Shown in pieces: positions 8,503 to 18,297 of a stretch of 64,000 nt of DNA (positions within the stretch are counted from its first letter, which is position 1; every line of letters begins with the position of its first letter). Source of the stretch: Limnothrix sp. FACHB-406. GTDB lineage: Bacteria > Cyanobacteriota > Cyanobacteriia > CACIAM-69d. Position numbers and translations under genes: made by a program. The stretch lies in NCBI RefSeq assembly GCF_014698235.1, contig NZ_JACJSP010000002.1:124001-188000 (forward strand). Direction: 5' to 3'. The notes beneath the pieces are model-generated. The model did no database searches and was not told the origin of the DNA. It saw only the letters and a list, made by a program, of their open reading frames with translations.

Positions 8503-9075
8503 ATGCAAACCCTTTCAAAAAAAATTTGTTTGGTCGGTGATTATGCAGTTGGCAAAACCAGCCTGATTCGTCGATTTGTGGATCGGCAATTTAGCGATCG
8601 CTACTTGTCCACCATTGGGGTAAAAATCTCTCGGAAGATTGTGCCCGTGCCGCTGCCAGATCCGTCTCTCGATCGGGCCTCTGAGCGGCCGGAGCCGATG
8701 GAATTGCAGTTGCTGATTTGGGATGTGGAGGGCCAAACCAAGTTTCAGCGGATTGCCCCCAGCTATCTTCAAGGATCCTCTGGGGCGATCGTCGTGGCCG
8801 ATGCCACCCGCCCCGACACGGTTAGTCATCTGCGCGACCATGCCAATTTAGTGCGATCGGTCTCGCCCACCAGTGTCGTGATTTTGGCCATCAACAAAGT
8901 CGATTTGATGGACGAGTCCCATAAGCACCATCTACAGCTTCAGGTGGAAACCCTTCTGGCCGGCGTGACCTACTCGCTCTATTGGACTTCCGCCAAAAGT
9001 GGCAGCAATGTGGATGAGATCTTTAGTGAATTAGCCCTGTCCATGGTGCAGCCAGCCATCAGCCGGGGCCGATAG
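8503..9075 (+). CDS. Ras/Rab-like small GTPase
   Basis: 190-residue single-domain GTPase. All G motifs are visible: G1 GDYAVGKTS (12-20), G2 Thr37 in STIG, G3 DVEGQ (74-78) with the catalytic Gln78, G4 NKVD (131-134) and G5 SAK (163-165). Between G2 and G3 there is a longer Pro/Arg-rich loop (about 48-66) than in eukaryotic Rabs. There is no C-terminal Cys for prenylation, so membrane recruitment must be through a partner. It follows the coiled-coil and OmpA-domain genes on the same strand. The family (bacterial Ras-like GTPases such as MglA relatives) acts as a polarity or recruitment switch elsewhere; the role here is not known. Confidence 0.9.
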   Translation: MQTLSKKICLVGDYAVGKTSLIRRFVDRQFSDRYLSTIGVKISRKIVPVPLPDPSLDRASERPEPMELQLLIWDVEGQTKFQRIAPSYLQGSSGAIVVADATRPDTVSHLRDHANLVRSVSPTSVVILAINKVDLMDESHKHHLQLQVETLLAGVTYSLYWTSAKSGSNVDEIFSELALSMVQPAISRGR

Positions 9076-9210
9076 CTGACTGGGCGTTGGTTTTGGCTTA
9101 GGTTTTGGCTCAGGTTTGGCTCACTCAGTGCGAATGATGCAAGTTGAGCAAGAACGCAGCAAGAACTCAGCACGAATTCAACGCCAAATTAAATGCCAAT
9201 TAAGTGCAAA

Positions 9211-9966
9211 CTAAGCGCGGGTCAACACTGCCGGGGCCGTTTGGATGGGCACCACATCTAGGCGATCCTGACTGGCGCAATATTCCAAATCCTCCAGCAA
9301 ACCCAGCCGCAGCAAGCGTTGGCCGTGGCTTGCCTGGTGAAACAGTTGCAGCAGTCGATCGCGCCATTGGTCATAGAGCGCCAACGCCGCCACGGCCTCA
9401 TCGTTGCCGAACCAATCTGAGTCCTGACCTAGTTTTTCCAACAGGGCAGAAATAATCGCACCAGCGCAGACCGTATCTTCCAGGGAAAAGCTGCCTTCCC
9501 AGCCGGAAGCGGTCATCCAGAGGGTGGCGGGTTGTTGGGCCAACACAAAGTCCACGATCGCCCGTCGATTCACCAGGGCCGCCGCCAAAACAACCGGGGC
9601 GTTTTGGATGGTTTGCAGGGCCCGAGTGCCGTTGGTGGTGCTCATGAACAGGCGTTTGCCCGCCACCCGATCGGGGGTACAGTCTAGGGGAGAGTTGCCC
9701 AAATCACAGCCTTCCACGGTTTTGCCGCCCCGCTCGCCAATCCGAATGCGACGATCGGCCGGCCAAGCCTCGCTGGTGGTCATCAATTCTTCAAGGGTGC
9801 AAAAGGCCTGAACCGATTCCGCTCCGGCGGCCAGCGCTGTGGCGATCGTGGTCGTGGCCCGCAACACATCAATGGCGATCGCACAGTCCGGCGCTGGGGT
9901 CGTCGGCGACTCGCTCCCCGAAAATTGGGGGGTTAACTCCGGGGTATGAAATACAGAAATCTTCAC
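9211..9966 (-). CDS. ComB-family 2-phosphosulfolactate phosphatase-like protein
   Basis: Member of the ComB family, Mg-dependent phosphatases that hydrolyse 2-phosphosulfolactate in coenzyme M synthesis in archaea. The characteristic N-terminus [10 protein letters not shown], the [18 protein letters not shown] segment, the GERGG...CDLGNSPL motif and STTNGTRAL are all present. The frame is open upstream to 10032, but the family N-terminus starts at the GTG at 9964-9966, giving 251 residues. Cyanobacteria lack coenzyme M, so the physiological substrate is probably a different phosphorylated acid. It is a single gene, convergent with the GTPase gene. Confidence 0.85.
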   Translation of the reverse strand: MKISVFHTPELTPQFSGSESPTTPAPDCAIAIDVLRATTTIATALAAGAESVQAFCTLEELMTTSEAWPADRRIRIGERGGKTVEGCDLGNSPLDCTPDRVAGKRLFMSTTNGTRALQTIQNAPVVLAAALVNRRAIVDFVLAQQPATLWMTASGWEGSFSLEDTVCAGAIISALLEKLGQDSDWFGNDEAVAALALYDQWRDRLLQLFHQASHGQRLLRLGLLEDLEYCASQDRLDVVPIQTAPAVLTRA

Positions 9967-10519
9967 AGAACAGATTTCTTTACAGAACGCAACGACACCC
10001 TTTAGTGCATCACGATGGGGGCGATCGCGCAAGCATGGTCAGCCCCAAGATGTTCTGGAAATTGTGGATCGGTGCTGAGCCTAAAAGACCGGAATTTCGT
10101 TTGGTTTTGGGAGGATTGTCCCCATCAGCCGACGAAGATCCTAAGGAGGGGACGATTAACGGGAATTAACCATAAACAACTAGGGTTAATTCGGGCTGGC
10201 CGGAATGTTGCTTCAGAACGTCATCGAAGATGATTCAACCAGACCATTCAACCAGACCATTCAACCCGTGACCAGAAGATGGCCATGGGGCGCTAAATTC
10301 AGCTAAATTCAACCGATGGTTGACGGCGGCCCGTTGTGGCCAGCCACTGAGCGAAGTCATGGGGCCAGGCATTTAGAGTCACCATTAAGACCCGTAACTG
10401 AGCGTAGGAGAATGGGGCGATCGCCCCGTCCCGAACCGCCGAAACCCAACCGCAATTCGTCAAGACTCTGGGTGTTTCATCTGCCATCTAGGACAGAATC
10501 TTGCTAGGCTCAAAGAACC
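9967..10519. other. Intergenic region, divergent promoters
   Basis: About 550 bp between comB (leftward) and the Crp/Fnr gene (rightward). It contains two perfect copies plus a partial third of a 13-bp unit ATTCAACCAGACC at about 10233-10267. No gene is supported. Confidence 0.5.
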
Positions 10520-11224
10520 ATGCCAACTAACTCTCCGGCAATGCAAACTGAAACCTTTACAGAGCTTTTTCCATTGTTCAATGCGGCCAGTCAAGAAACG
10601 CTCGATTGGCTGTTGGCGGCCGCAGTCGAGCATGATTACCCCGCAGGACGCGCCGTTTTAATGGAAGACTCTTGGGGAAATGCGGTCTATTTCATTGCCT
10701 CCGGATGGGTGAAAGTCCGTCGGCTCTCGGGGGACAAAGACATGACCTTGGCCATTTTGGGTCAGGGTGACTTTTTTGGAGAAATGGCCATCTTGGACGA
10801 ATCGCCTCGATCGACCGATGTGTTGGCCCTGAGCGAAGTGGAACTATTTAGCATCTCCGCTCAACGATTTGTCCAAACCCTGTTTAAAGATTCCCAGCTA
10901 CACCACCGACTGCTGCAACTCATGGTGCGCCGGGTTCGGAATGCCAACACCCGCTTGCAGTTGCGCCGAAAACCGAGCGCCGTCAAATTAGCAAACACCT
11001 TGGCTTCTTTGGCCGATGACTACGGACAACCGGCCGATCGGGGACGCGACATTCTGAATATCCCGATCAAGGATTTGGCAGAAGTCAGTGACATTACCCT
11101 CGAAGAAACCGCCAAAATTATGGCGAAACTGCAAGAAAAAGGTTGGGTGAAGATCGATCCGCACGAAAAAATTATGCACTTGCCCTTTTTGCCACAGTTA
11201 CGACAACTGGCAAGCCAAGGTTAG
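10520..11224 (+). CDS. Crp/Fnr-family transcriptional regulator
   Basis: 234-residue cytoplasmic regulator. The N-terminal cyclic-nucleotide-binding-like beta roll (about residues 15-130) includes the phosphate-binding-cassette-like stretch GDFFGEMAILDESPRSTDVLA. A dimerisation helix follows, then a winged helix (about 155-230) with the recognition segment IKDLAEVSDITLEETAKIMAKLQEKG. The FGE/RS pattern resembles proteins that bind cAMP, but binding cannot be concluded from sequence. It is not NtcA by its motifs. It stands upstream of the M61 peptidase gene (107 bp), with which it may be co-transcribed. The start could also be the second Met (residue 8). Confidence 0.9.
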   Translation: MPTNSPAMQTETFTELFPLFNAASQETLDWLLAAAVEHDYPAGRAVLMEDSWGNAVYFIASGWVKVRRLSGDKDMTLAILGQGDFFGEMAILDESPRSTDVLALSEVELFSISAQRFVQTLFKDSQLHHRLLQLMVRRVRNANTRLQLRRKPSAVKLANTLASLADDYGQPADRGRDILNIPIKDLAEVSDITLEETAKIMAKLQEKGWVKIDPHEKIMHLPFLPQLRQLASQG

Positions 11225-11331
11225 TGAGAGGCTATGGAGCGGCATGGTCAGATGGCATGGTCAGTTTGTTGCTGACCATTTCCTCTGTTGTGATTGCATT
11301 CTGTTGATGACGTTTTCTCTTTCTCCGACCC

Positions 11332-13110
11332 ATGACCCAAGCAATTGCTACCCCGCCCGATCGTCGAGCAGCCCAGTTGCCACGGTTAACTTATCAAGTG
11401 GCCATGCCCGAGCCACAAACCCACCTTTTTGAAATTGAACTGGTGTTGAAGGGTTGGCAAAGCACCACCTTAGATCTCAAGTTTCCCGTTTGGACTCCCG
11501 GTTCCTATCTGATTCGGGAGTATGAACGGCATCTGCAAGACTTCAGTGCTTGGGGGGCAAACCAACAGCAACTGCTGTGGCGAAAGCTGGCCAAAAATCA
11601 CTGGCAAGTGGCGATCGGGCAGTTAGAAACGGTCACCATTCGCTATCGGCTGTTTGCTAACGAATTGACCGTGCGCACGAACCATCTCGATCGCACCCAT
11701 GCCTACTTCAACGGGGCAGCCACGTTCCTCTATCCCGTTGGGGGGTTAGAAATTCCGTTGCAAGTGACCATTGCCCTGCCCCGATCAGACTGGCAAGTGG
11801 CCACTGCTCTGCCCTTGGTCAACGATCAAGGAACCCACAAAACCTTTCAAGCGGCCGATTTCGATCAACTGGTTGATAGTCCCTTTGAAATTGGAACCCA
11901 TCAACTGCATCGCTTTGAAGTGCTGGGCAAATCCCATGAATTAGCAATTTGGGGTAATGGCAACCTGGAACCCCAATCGATCCTTGAGGACTTTGAAAAA
12001 ATCATCAAAGTTGAAGCTAACCTATTTGGCGGCCTGCCCTACGATCGCTACCTATTTATTTTGCATCTCACCGGTCAGGGCTATGGCGGCCTAGAGCATA
12101 AAAACTCCTGCTCGCTGATTTATAACCGCTATGGATTCCAGCAAACGGAAAAACGCCATCAGTTCATGCAACTGGTGGCCCATGAGTTTTTCCATCTTTG
12201 GAACGTGAAGCGGATCCGGCCCAAAGAGCTAGAAACCTTTGATTATGATGCAGAAAACTACACGCCGTCCCTGTGGTTTTGCGAAGGAACCACCAGCTAC
12301 TATGATTTGCAAATTCCCTGCCGTGCGGGTATTTATAGCCGAGCAGATTTCCTAACACAATTGAGCAAGGAAATTACTCGCTATCTGAATACACCGGGAC
12401 GGTTAATTCAGCCTTTGGCCGAATCGAGCTTTGATGCTTGGATTAAGCTTTATCGGGCTGAAGCCCACAGTGGCAATAACCAAATCTCCTATTACCTGAA
12501 GGGAGAAATGGTTTCCTTGCTATTGGATTTAAAAATTCGGGCTAAGTTTGACAATGCTCGATCGCTCGATGATGTTTTGCAACGCCTGTGGCAAGCATTT
12601 GGCCAACCAGAAGTGGGCTTTACCGCTCAACAATTAGAGTCCATTATTGCTGAAGTGGCTGAAGAAAACCTGAGTGATTTCTTCCAGCGCTATTTGCACA
12701 CCACTGAAGAATTGCCACTCCAAACCTATCTGCAACCCTTTGGCTTAGAGCTAAGGGGAATTGTCGATCGCGCAGTTCCCCACTTGGGCTTGCGTCTGGC
12801 TACCGAGCAGGGCCGCGAAATGGTGAAATTCACCGAAGCTCAATCACCCGCCTATCATGCGGGCATCGATCCTGGTGATGAAATCCTGGCTCTGGATGGC
12901 ATTCGGTTAGCAGCGGGACAATTGCCCGATCGCCTCCGAGACTATCAACCGGGCGATCGACTCACCATCACCTATTTCCATCAAGATCAACTCCAATCCA
13001 CCACCGTAGAACTGGCTGATCCCAAGCCCAGTCGCTACGAAGTTGCCCTTCTCAAAGACATCAGCCCGCTGCAAGAACAACTCCTCACCGGTTGGTTAGG
13101 AGCTGCCTAG
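11332..13110 (+). CDS. M61 (glycyl aminopeptidase) family metallopeptidase with PDZ domain
   Basis: 592-residue zinc peptidase. The N-terminal beta-rich domain (to about residue 230) is typical of M61. The catalytic zinc site is HEFFH (from residue 284), followed by NVKRIRP and the third ligand region LWFCEGTTSYY (about 313-323). A PDZ domain lies near 480-570 (HAGIDPGDEILALDGIRL). No signal peptide is evident, suggesting a cytoplasmic location. Family members release N-terminal Gly or Ala. Its end lies 25 bp before a strong hairpin that mainly serves the convergent cpc operon. Confidence 0.93.
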   Translation: MTQAIATPPDRRAAQLPRLTYQVAMPEPQTHLFEIELVLKGWQSTTLDLKFPVWTPGSYLIREYERHLQDFSAWGANQQQLLWRKLAKNHWQVAIGQLETVTIRYRLFANELTVRTNHLDRTHAYFNGAATFLYPVGGLEIPLQVTIALPRSDWQVATALPLVNDQGTHKTFQAADFDQLVDSPFEIGTHQLHRFEVLGKSHELAIWGNGNLEPQSILEDFEKIIKVEANLFGGLPYDRYLFILHLTGQGYGGLEHKNSCSLIYNRYGFQQTEKRHQFMQLVAHEFFHLWNVKRIRPKELETFDYDAENYTPSLWFCEGTTSYYDLQIPCRAGIYSRADFLTQLSKEITRYLNTPGRLIQPLAESSFDAWIKLYRAEAHSGNNQISYYLKGEMVSLLLDLKIRAKFDNARSLDDVLQRLWQAFGQPEVGFTAQQLESIIAEVAEENLSDFFQRYLHTTEELPLQTYLQPFGLELRGIVDRAVPHLGLRLATEQGREMVKFTEAQSPAYHAGIDPGDEILALDGIRLAAGQLPDRLRDYQPGDRLTITYFHQDQLQSTTVELADPKPSRYEVALLKDISPLQEQLLTGWLGAA

Positions 13111-13128
13111 GGAATGCGGTTCGTTATG

Positions 13129-13171
13129 CAAAAAGCGGGAGCCACTTCAGATCTTGAAGCTGGACTCCCGC
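13129..13171 (-). terminator. Rho-independent terminator of the cpc operon
   Basis: A long imperfect hairpin has outer arms GCGGGAG and CTCCCGC (13135-13171) and an inner CTTCA/TGAAG stem. On the minus strand it is followed by a run of five T. It lies about 165 bp beyond the cpcD stop and close to the end of the convergent M61 gene. Confidence 0.85.
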
Positions 13172-13335
13172 TGGCGAGACGGATCTTAGTGATGGATCTT
13201 AGCGATTGAAAGGAATGCCGAAGAGGCACGAAACTGGCAAGCAAGTCACGGAGCCTGATCCTTGGGCTAATTCCCACCGGAACTAACCCCTACAGATTCG
13301 AGAATCGATCCAAGAACCTGGGGATGGAACCGTAA

Positions 13336-13590
13336 CTATTCAGCCGCGCCTTCGTCGCCCACAACCACAGGAGTGATGTTGACGATTTTGCCGCCCAACC
13401 GCAGAATCCGTTGCATTTCTTGGTTCATGCGGCTATAGGGAACGTTAATGAAGATACTGCCGCTATTGCGCACAGAATAGGACTGGCGATCGGTTTGGTC
13501 ATTTTGAGCCAAACCCGTCACTTCATAACGGAACACACGGGCCCCAGCAGTGGTGTTGGCCGACGAACCCGCAAGCGCTTGACCGAGCAT
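13336..13590 (-). CDS. cpcD: Phycobilisome rod-capping linker CpcD
   Basis: 84-residue small linker that terminates phycocyanin rods by occupying the central cavity of the distal hexamer. The whole protein is the CpcD domain: FRYEVTGL near the start, then SIFINVPYSRMNQEMQRILRLGGKIVNITPV. The same domain forms the C-terminus of cpcC in this operon. It is the last cistron of cpcB-A-C-D and has an unusually long 351-bp gap from cpcC, containing a terminator-like hairpin. No cpcE/cpcF lyase genes follow. Confidence 0.96.
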   Translation of the reverse strand: MLGQALAGSSANTTAGARVFRYEVTGLAQNDQTDRQSYSVRNSGSIFINVPYSRMNQEMQRILRLGGKIVNITPVVVGDEGAAE

Positions 13591-13941
13591 AAACTCTCCC
13601 TCAAACTGTTAAAAAACTTCGCAGTTAAATGTCGCAGTTTAACTGTGGAATACTGTCTCTTTCAAGACGATAGAAAACGAGGTACAACGCATGAATGAAT
13701 CATGATCATTGCACCTCGTCAATCGCAACCACTACAAGCAAACAGGAGCAAGCAAACAAGTCCCAGCCATTCATGGTTTGGCCCTGTTGCGGCGTGTCAC
13801 CGCTGTGCTGCATCAGCCCAGTCAGCAGCCGTTGCCATCCGACAATCCAAGCCGATCGAGCTGGGTACAGGGCAGGGTGACCAAGCAACACAACCTTCCA
13901 ATGGGGCTGAGTCATCATTCCATTTATTTCAAGCCAAGACC
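13591..13941 (-). other. cpcC-cpcD intergenic region with terminator-like hairpin
   Basis: 351 bp with no supported gene. On the minus strand, arms 13709-13719 and 13677-13687 (ACGAGGT.CAA with TTG.ACCTCGT) form an 11-bp stem with one mismatch. It is followed by TTTCT. It probably attenuates or partly terminates transcription before cpcD, or stabilises the upstream mRNA 3' end. Confidence 0.65.
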
Positions 13942-14808
13942 CTAAACAGGGGTAACGCTGGCGATTTTGCCGCCTTGACGTTGGATCTTTTGCATTTGAT
14001 CCGACAACCGCGAGTAGGGAACCGTGAAGGTGCGGCTGCTACGACGCACGGCCGGATAGCCAGCGCCCAACAGGCCCGTTGCTTCCACGCGATACAGGCG
14101 ATCGCTTTGGCTTTGGCCAAAAGAGGTGGGGGTGAGGCTGCCTTGGCCCAGGTCTTGCGAATTACGGAAGGCCCAGCCAATGTTGCTGCCCGAGGGACCC
14201 ACAACGGCCGAAGCAGAATTGCGTCCCAACTCCGTGGCTAGACGCGGGCTGATTCCTTCAATCTGTGCCCGATCGCTATTGGCATAGCCCCGGTACAGGT
14301 GGAACATACGCGTAAAGCCCACGGTCTTCTGACCCGTTTGGGTCGCGAAACCGCGGTAGTAGGGAACAATATTTTCGCCAAAAGCGTTTTGATATTCTGC
14401 GGAATCGATGTAGGAATCGATGTCAGCATCAAAGCCTTCGTTTTGGTAGCGATCGAGGTGTTCAATCACTTCCGACTCATCGTAGGGCGCGCGACCCAAC
14501 AGATGCTTCAGATTCAACTCGATCGTCCGAGTTTGGAAGTTGTTATACAAAAACTTCTCTTTGTATAGATCGGACTTCGCCACGGAGCGGACAAATTCCT
14601 GAACCGTGATCGAACGATTACGCAGCAGCGATTCAGAGCTAATCAAGCGCTGGGACTGCATCACATAATCGTTGCCCAGTACCTGACGGTAAACCGCCCG
14701 GATCACCAGTTCAACATCATCTGCCGAAGCATAGGCCCGCAGCTCAACGGGTGCAGCATCTGCATAGGCTGCCGTCCCCAGGCGCGAAGCAGCAACAGTA
14801 ACGGCCAT
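13942..14808 (-). CDS. cpcC: Phycobilisome rod linker polypeptide CpcC
   Basis: 288-residue phycocyanin-associated rod linker. The N-terminal linker (pfam00427-type) domain spans about residues 15-145 ([40 protein letters not shown]). A CpcD-like domain closes the protein (about 230-288, [12 protein letters not shown] ... [18 protein letters not shown]). The frame is open 15 bp further upstream, but [11 protein letters not shown] at 14808 is the conserved family start. Only one rod linker gene is present, against two in many cyanobacteria, which suggests short rods or other linkers elsewhere. It lies 138 bp after cpcA, separated by a strong stem-loop. Confidence 0.96.
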   Translation of the reverse strand: MAVTVAASRLGTAAYADAAPVELRAYASADDVELVIRAVYRQVLGNDYVMQSQRLISSESLLRNRSITVQEFVRSVAKSDLYKEKFLYNNFQTRTIELNLKHLLGRAPYDESEVIEHLDRYQNEGFDADIDSYIDSAEYQNAFGENIVPYYRGFATQTGQKTVGFTRMFHLYRGYANSDRAQIEGISPRLATELGRNSASAVVGPSGSNIGWAFRNSQDLGQGSLTPTSFGQSQSDRLYRVEATGLLGAGYPAVRRSSRTFTVPYSRLSDQMQKIQRQGGKIASVTPV

Positions 14809-14846
14809 GAACAAATCTCCCAAAAATCACAGCAAGCACGGCTTAC

Positions 14847-14936
14847 AAAAAAGCTCCCGGAAGAGGAGCCAACCAATTGAACCAGGTTACCGTTGCTGGG
14901 CAAACCAGCCACAACCGGCTCGGACACTCTTCCGGG
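14847..14936 (-). terminator. cpcA-cpcC stem-loop (attenuator-type terminator)
   Basis: Perfect 10-bp arms CCCGGAAGAG (14927-14936) and CTCTTCCGGG (14856-14865) enclose about 60 nt. On the minus strand AGC and six T residues follow. The position just after cpcA suggests partial termination or 3'-end protection, keeping linker expression below that of the phycocyanin subunits. Confidence 0.75.
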
Positions 14937-14946
14937 ATTGCATCAA

Positions 14947-15435
14947 CTAGCTCAGGGCTTGGATAGCGTAGTCGATGTAGGTGTTTGCTTCGTTAGCAGC
15001 TTGACCGCTCAGACCGTGGTTAGCCTTGATGCTCTTGAGAGCTTCAACGTACCAGCTGGGGGACAGTTCGAAGGTGCTGTTGATTTCAGCCAAACCAGCG
15101 ATGAGGTAGTCATCCATGGGGCCGGTGCCACCAGCAACCAAGCAGTAGGTGATCATGCGCAGGTAGTAGCCCACGTCACGAGCGCACTTGTCCTTGCCGG
15201 TTTGGGTCGAGGCGTAGTTAGCGCCGTTCATTTGGGTCGTGTAGGGGAACTTGCCGTACACAGCTTGCACAGCAGCGCTCACCAGGCTGTCAGCCTTGGT
15301 GGTCAGGGCGCGAGCAGCTTCCATGCTGGCTTGAGCGCGCTCGAAGCGACCGCGAGCCGATTGCAGTTCAGCGTTGCTCAGGAAACGACCTTGCGAATCA
15401 GCAGCTGCGATAGCTTCGGTGATCGGAGTCTTCAT
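14947..15435 (-). CDS. cpcA: C-phycocyanin alpha subunit
   Basis: 162-residue light-harvesting globin-like protein of phycobilisome rods. The N-terminus [20 protein letters not shown] is diagnostic. The phycocyanobilin attachment Cys is residue 83 ([13 protein letters not shown]; alpha-84 in standard numbering). The length is the normal 162. It pairs with cpcB to form the phycocyanin monomer. The spacer to cpcB is 291 bp, longer than usual, because a 191-bp IS605-like element sits in it. Confidence 0.99.
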   Translation of the reverse strand: MKTPITEAIAAADSQGRFLSNAELQSARGRFERAQASMEAARALTTKADSLVSAAVQAVYGKFPYTTQMNGANYASTQTGKDKCARDVGYYLRMITYCLVAGGTGPMDDYLIAGLAEINSTFELSPSWYVEALKSIKANHGLSGQAANEANTYIDYAIQALS

Positions 15436-15469
15436 AGTCCCGTGTTAGGTGTCTCTAAAGTTAGCGTTG

Positions 15470-15660
15470 TTGACATCTTCCCTACCGCAAGCGGACAGGG
15501 ATTCCCAAACTTCACAGTTTGGGTTTCTGCTTCACACCACCTGCCTCCACCTCGAAGGATGTTTGGTCTTACAGTTGTTCCGCAGACTGAAACCGCTAGC
15601 CTAGCGGCCATTCATCGACTAAAACGCCCTGAAGGGCGGGGCTTTAAACCCTGTTTTCCG
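15470..15660 (-). mobile_element. Non-autonomous IS200/IS605-type element (PATE/MITE-like) between cpcB and cpcA
   Basis: No transposase gene, but both ends have the IS608-like architecture when read on the minus strand. Left end: guide-like AAAG (15642-15645) directly before the hairpin CGCCCTTCAGGGCG (15625-15638). Right end: guide-like GAAT (15501-15504) directly before a hairpin (CCCTGTCCGC/GCGGTAGGG, 15480-15500), ending in TCAA (15470-15473). A second hairpin (CCCAAAC/GTTTGGG, 15502-15519) and structured sequence lie inside. The left cleavage site is tentative (TTAT at 15661-15664). Removing 191 bp would leave a 100-bp cpcB-cpcA spacer, a more usual length. The right-end part resembles the omega-RNA region of TnpB elements. 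Confidence 0.75.
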
Positions 15661-15726
15661 ATAAATCGAGACGAGATTGAAGTCAAAAGAAGATTGAAAT
15701 CCTAAGTGACTTCACGGCAGCTTCGA

Positions 15727-17179
<1,453 letters not shown>

Positions 17180-18253
17180 TTATTGGTCGGAGCCGGCTGT
17201 GGGCTGCTGCCAGCGTTTGAGCTGAAGTAGGTATTGCCCCAAAAACGGTAGCCCTCCGATCGCGGGGAGCAGGTAGCGGGAGGTACACAACAGCCCAAGG
17301 GCGGCCCCGATCGGGGCGGCAAAGTAGGGTTGGTAAAACAAAATGAGGGCTGCGTCCCGAGTGCCCACGCCCGCGAAGGTTAAGGGCAACAGGCCGGCCA
17401 GAATGGCCAGCGGCGAGAGGGCTAAGTTAGCCAGGAAGGGCGCAAAGGCACGCAGGGCCAAGATGAAAAACCAGATTTGCAAAAGATGCAGAAACCAAAT
17501 CACGATCGAGGTGAGGGTGACGATCGCGAGTTGGCGGCGATCGCTCCAAAAGTAGTCGTGCATCAGTTGCCAGGAGTCGCTGAGCCGATCGAGCTTGCGG
17601 CGCATCTTGCCGGGGGCGATTCGCTGACTGGCGGCAAAGACCGATCGCGCAAAGGCGGGCCAGCTCAACAGTGCCACCCCGGAAACTAACCCCCCGATCG
17701 TGGCCAACGTCATGATCCAAAACAGTGGATCCTTGCTGGGATAGAGCAGCAGGCCAAACCCGCACCACACCAGCAACGACAACATATCGCAAGCCTTTTC
17801 AAACACCACCAACGAAAAGGCCAGGGAACCATCCAAATGTCCCCGATCGCGCATGAAATAGGACTTGGCCAGGTCGCCCATTTTGGACGGCAACACCATA
17901 TTCAGCACACTGGCCGCCAAAATCAGCCGATTGGCTTCTCCAAAGCTCAAGGTTGCAGCGGAAACCGCCGCCGACTCGATCGCCGGGGATGCTGCCCGGT
18001 CTGAATCCTCCGAGCTTGCTGGGTTGGGCAACGGAATCCCGCGCGGCATAGCCCCCTGGGGCCTGACCCGGGGCATTAACTGCTGCAACCGCCAGGCCGT
18101 CAGCAAGGTTAAGGGCACAACCATGCCCAAGCTGATGGCCATCCATACCGGATCGCATTGCTGAAACACTTGCACCAACCCGGCAAAGTCGATGCGGGTG
18201 TAAATCACAATCAAAATCAGCAAGCTAACGGCAATTGAAACCCAACGCTTCAT
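17180..18253 (-). CDS. Flippase-like (lysylphosphatidylglycerol synthase TM family) membrane protein
   Basis: 357-residue polytopic inner-membrane protein with about eight hydrophobic helices, starting MKRWVSIAVSLLILIVIYTRIDF. It fits the UPF0104/AglD/MprF flippase-like domain: the early GLVQVFQ...W segment, the loop with KMGDLAKSYFMRDRGHLDGSLAFSLVVFEKACDM, and the late PLTFAGVGTRDAALILF. A hydrophilic insert (about residues 65-100) is unusual. Such proteins move or modify lipid-linked sugars or lipids; the substrate is unknown. It follows the 576-residue gene by 44 bp on the same strand and is probably co-transcribed. Confidence 0.85.
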   Translation of the reverse strand: MKRWVSIAVSLLILIVIYTRIDFAGLVQVFQQCDPVWMAISLGMVVPLTLLTAWRLQQLMPRVRPQGAMPRGIPLPNPASSEDSDRAASPAIESAAVSAATLSFGEANRLILAASVLNMVLPSKMGDLAKSYFMRDRGHLDGSLAFSLVVFEKACDMLSLLVWCGFGLLLYPSKDPLFWIMTLATIGGLVSGVALLSWPAFARSVFAASQRIAPGKMRRKLDRLSDSWQLMHDYFWSDRRQLAIVTLTSIVIWFLHLLQIWFFILALRAFAPFLANLALSPLAILAGLLPLTFAGVGTRDAALILFYQPYFAAPIGAALGLLCTSRYLLPAIGGLPFLGQYLLQLKRWQQPTAGSDQ

Positions 18254-18297
18254 AGAAAATCTCAGGCGGGAAGAATGATGGGGATAGGTTGGCGGCT

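Noticed and set aside
8230-8508. Minus-strand frame of 92 codons between the OmpA and GTPase genes
   Set aside because: No ribosome binding site, no family-like motifs, and it runs into the GTPase start.
15470-15660. CRISPR-like or tRNA-like structure in the cpcB-cpcA spacer
   Set aside because: The hairpins differ from one another and the GAAT/TCAA and AAAG guide-like bases fit IS200/IS605 ends better; no repeat-spacer array or tRNA arms are present.
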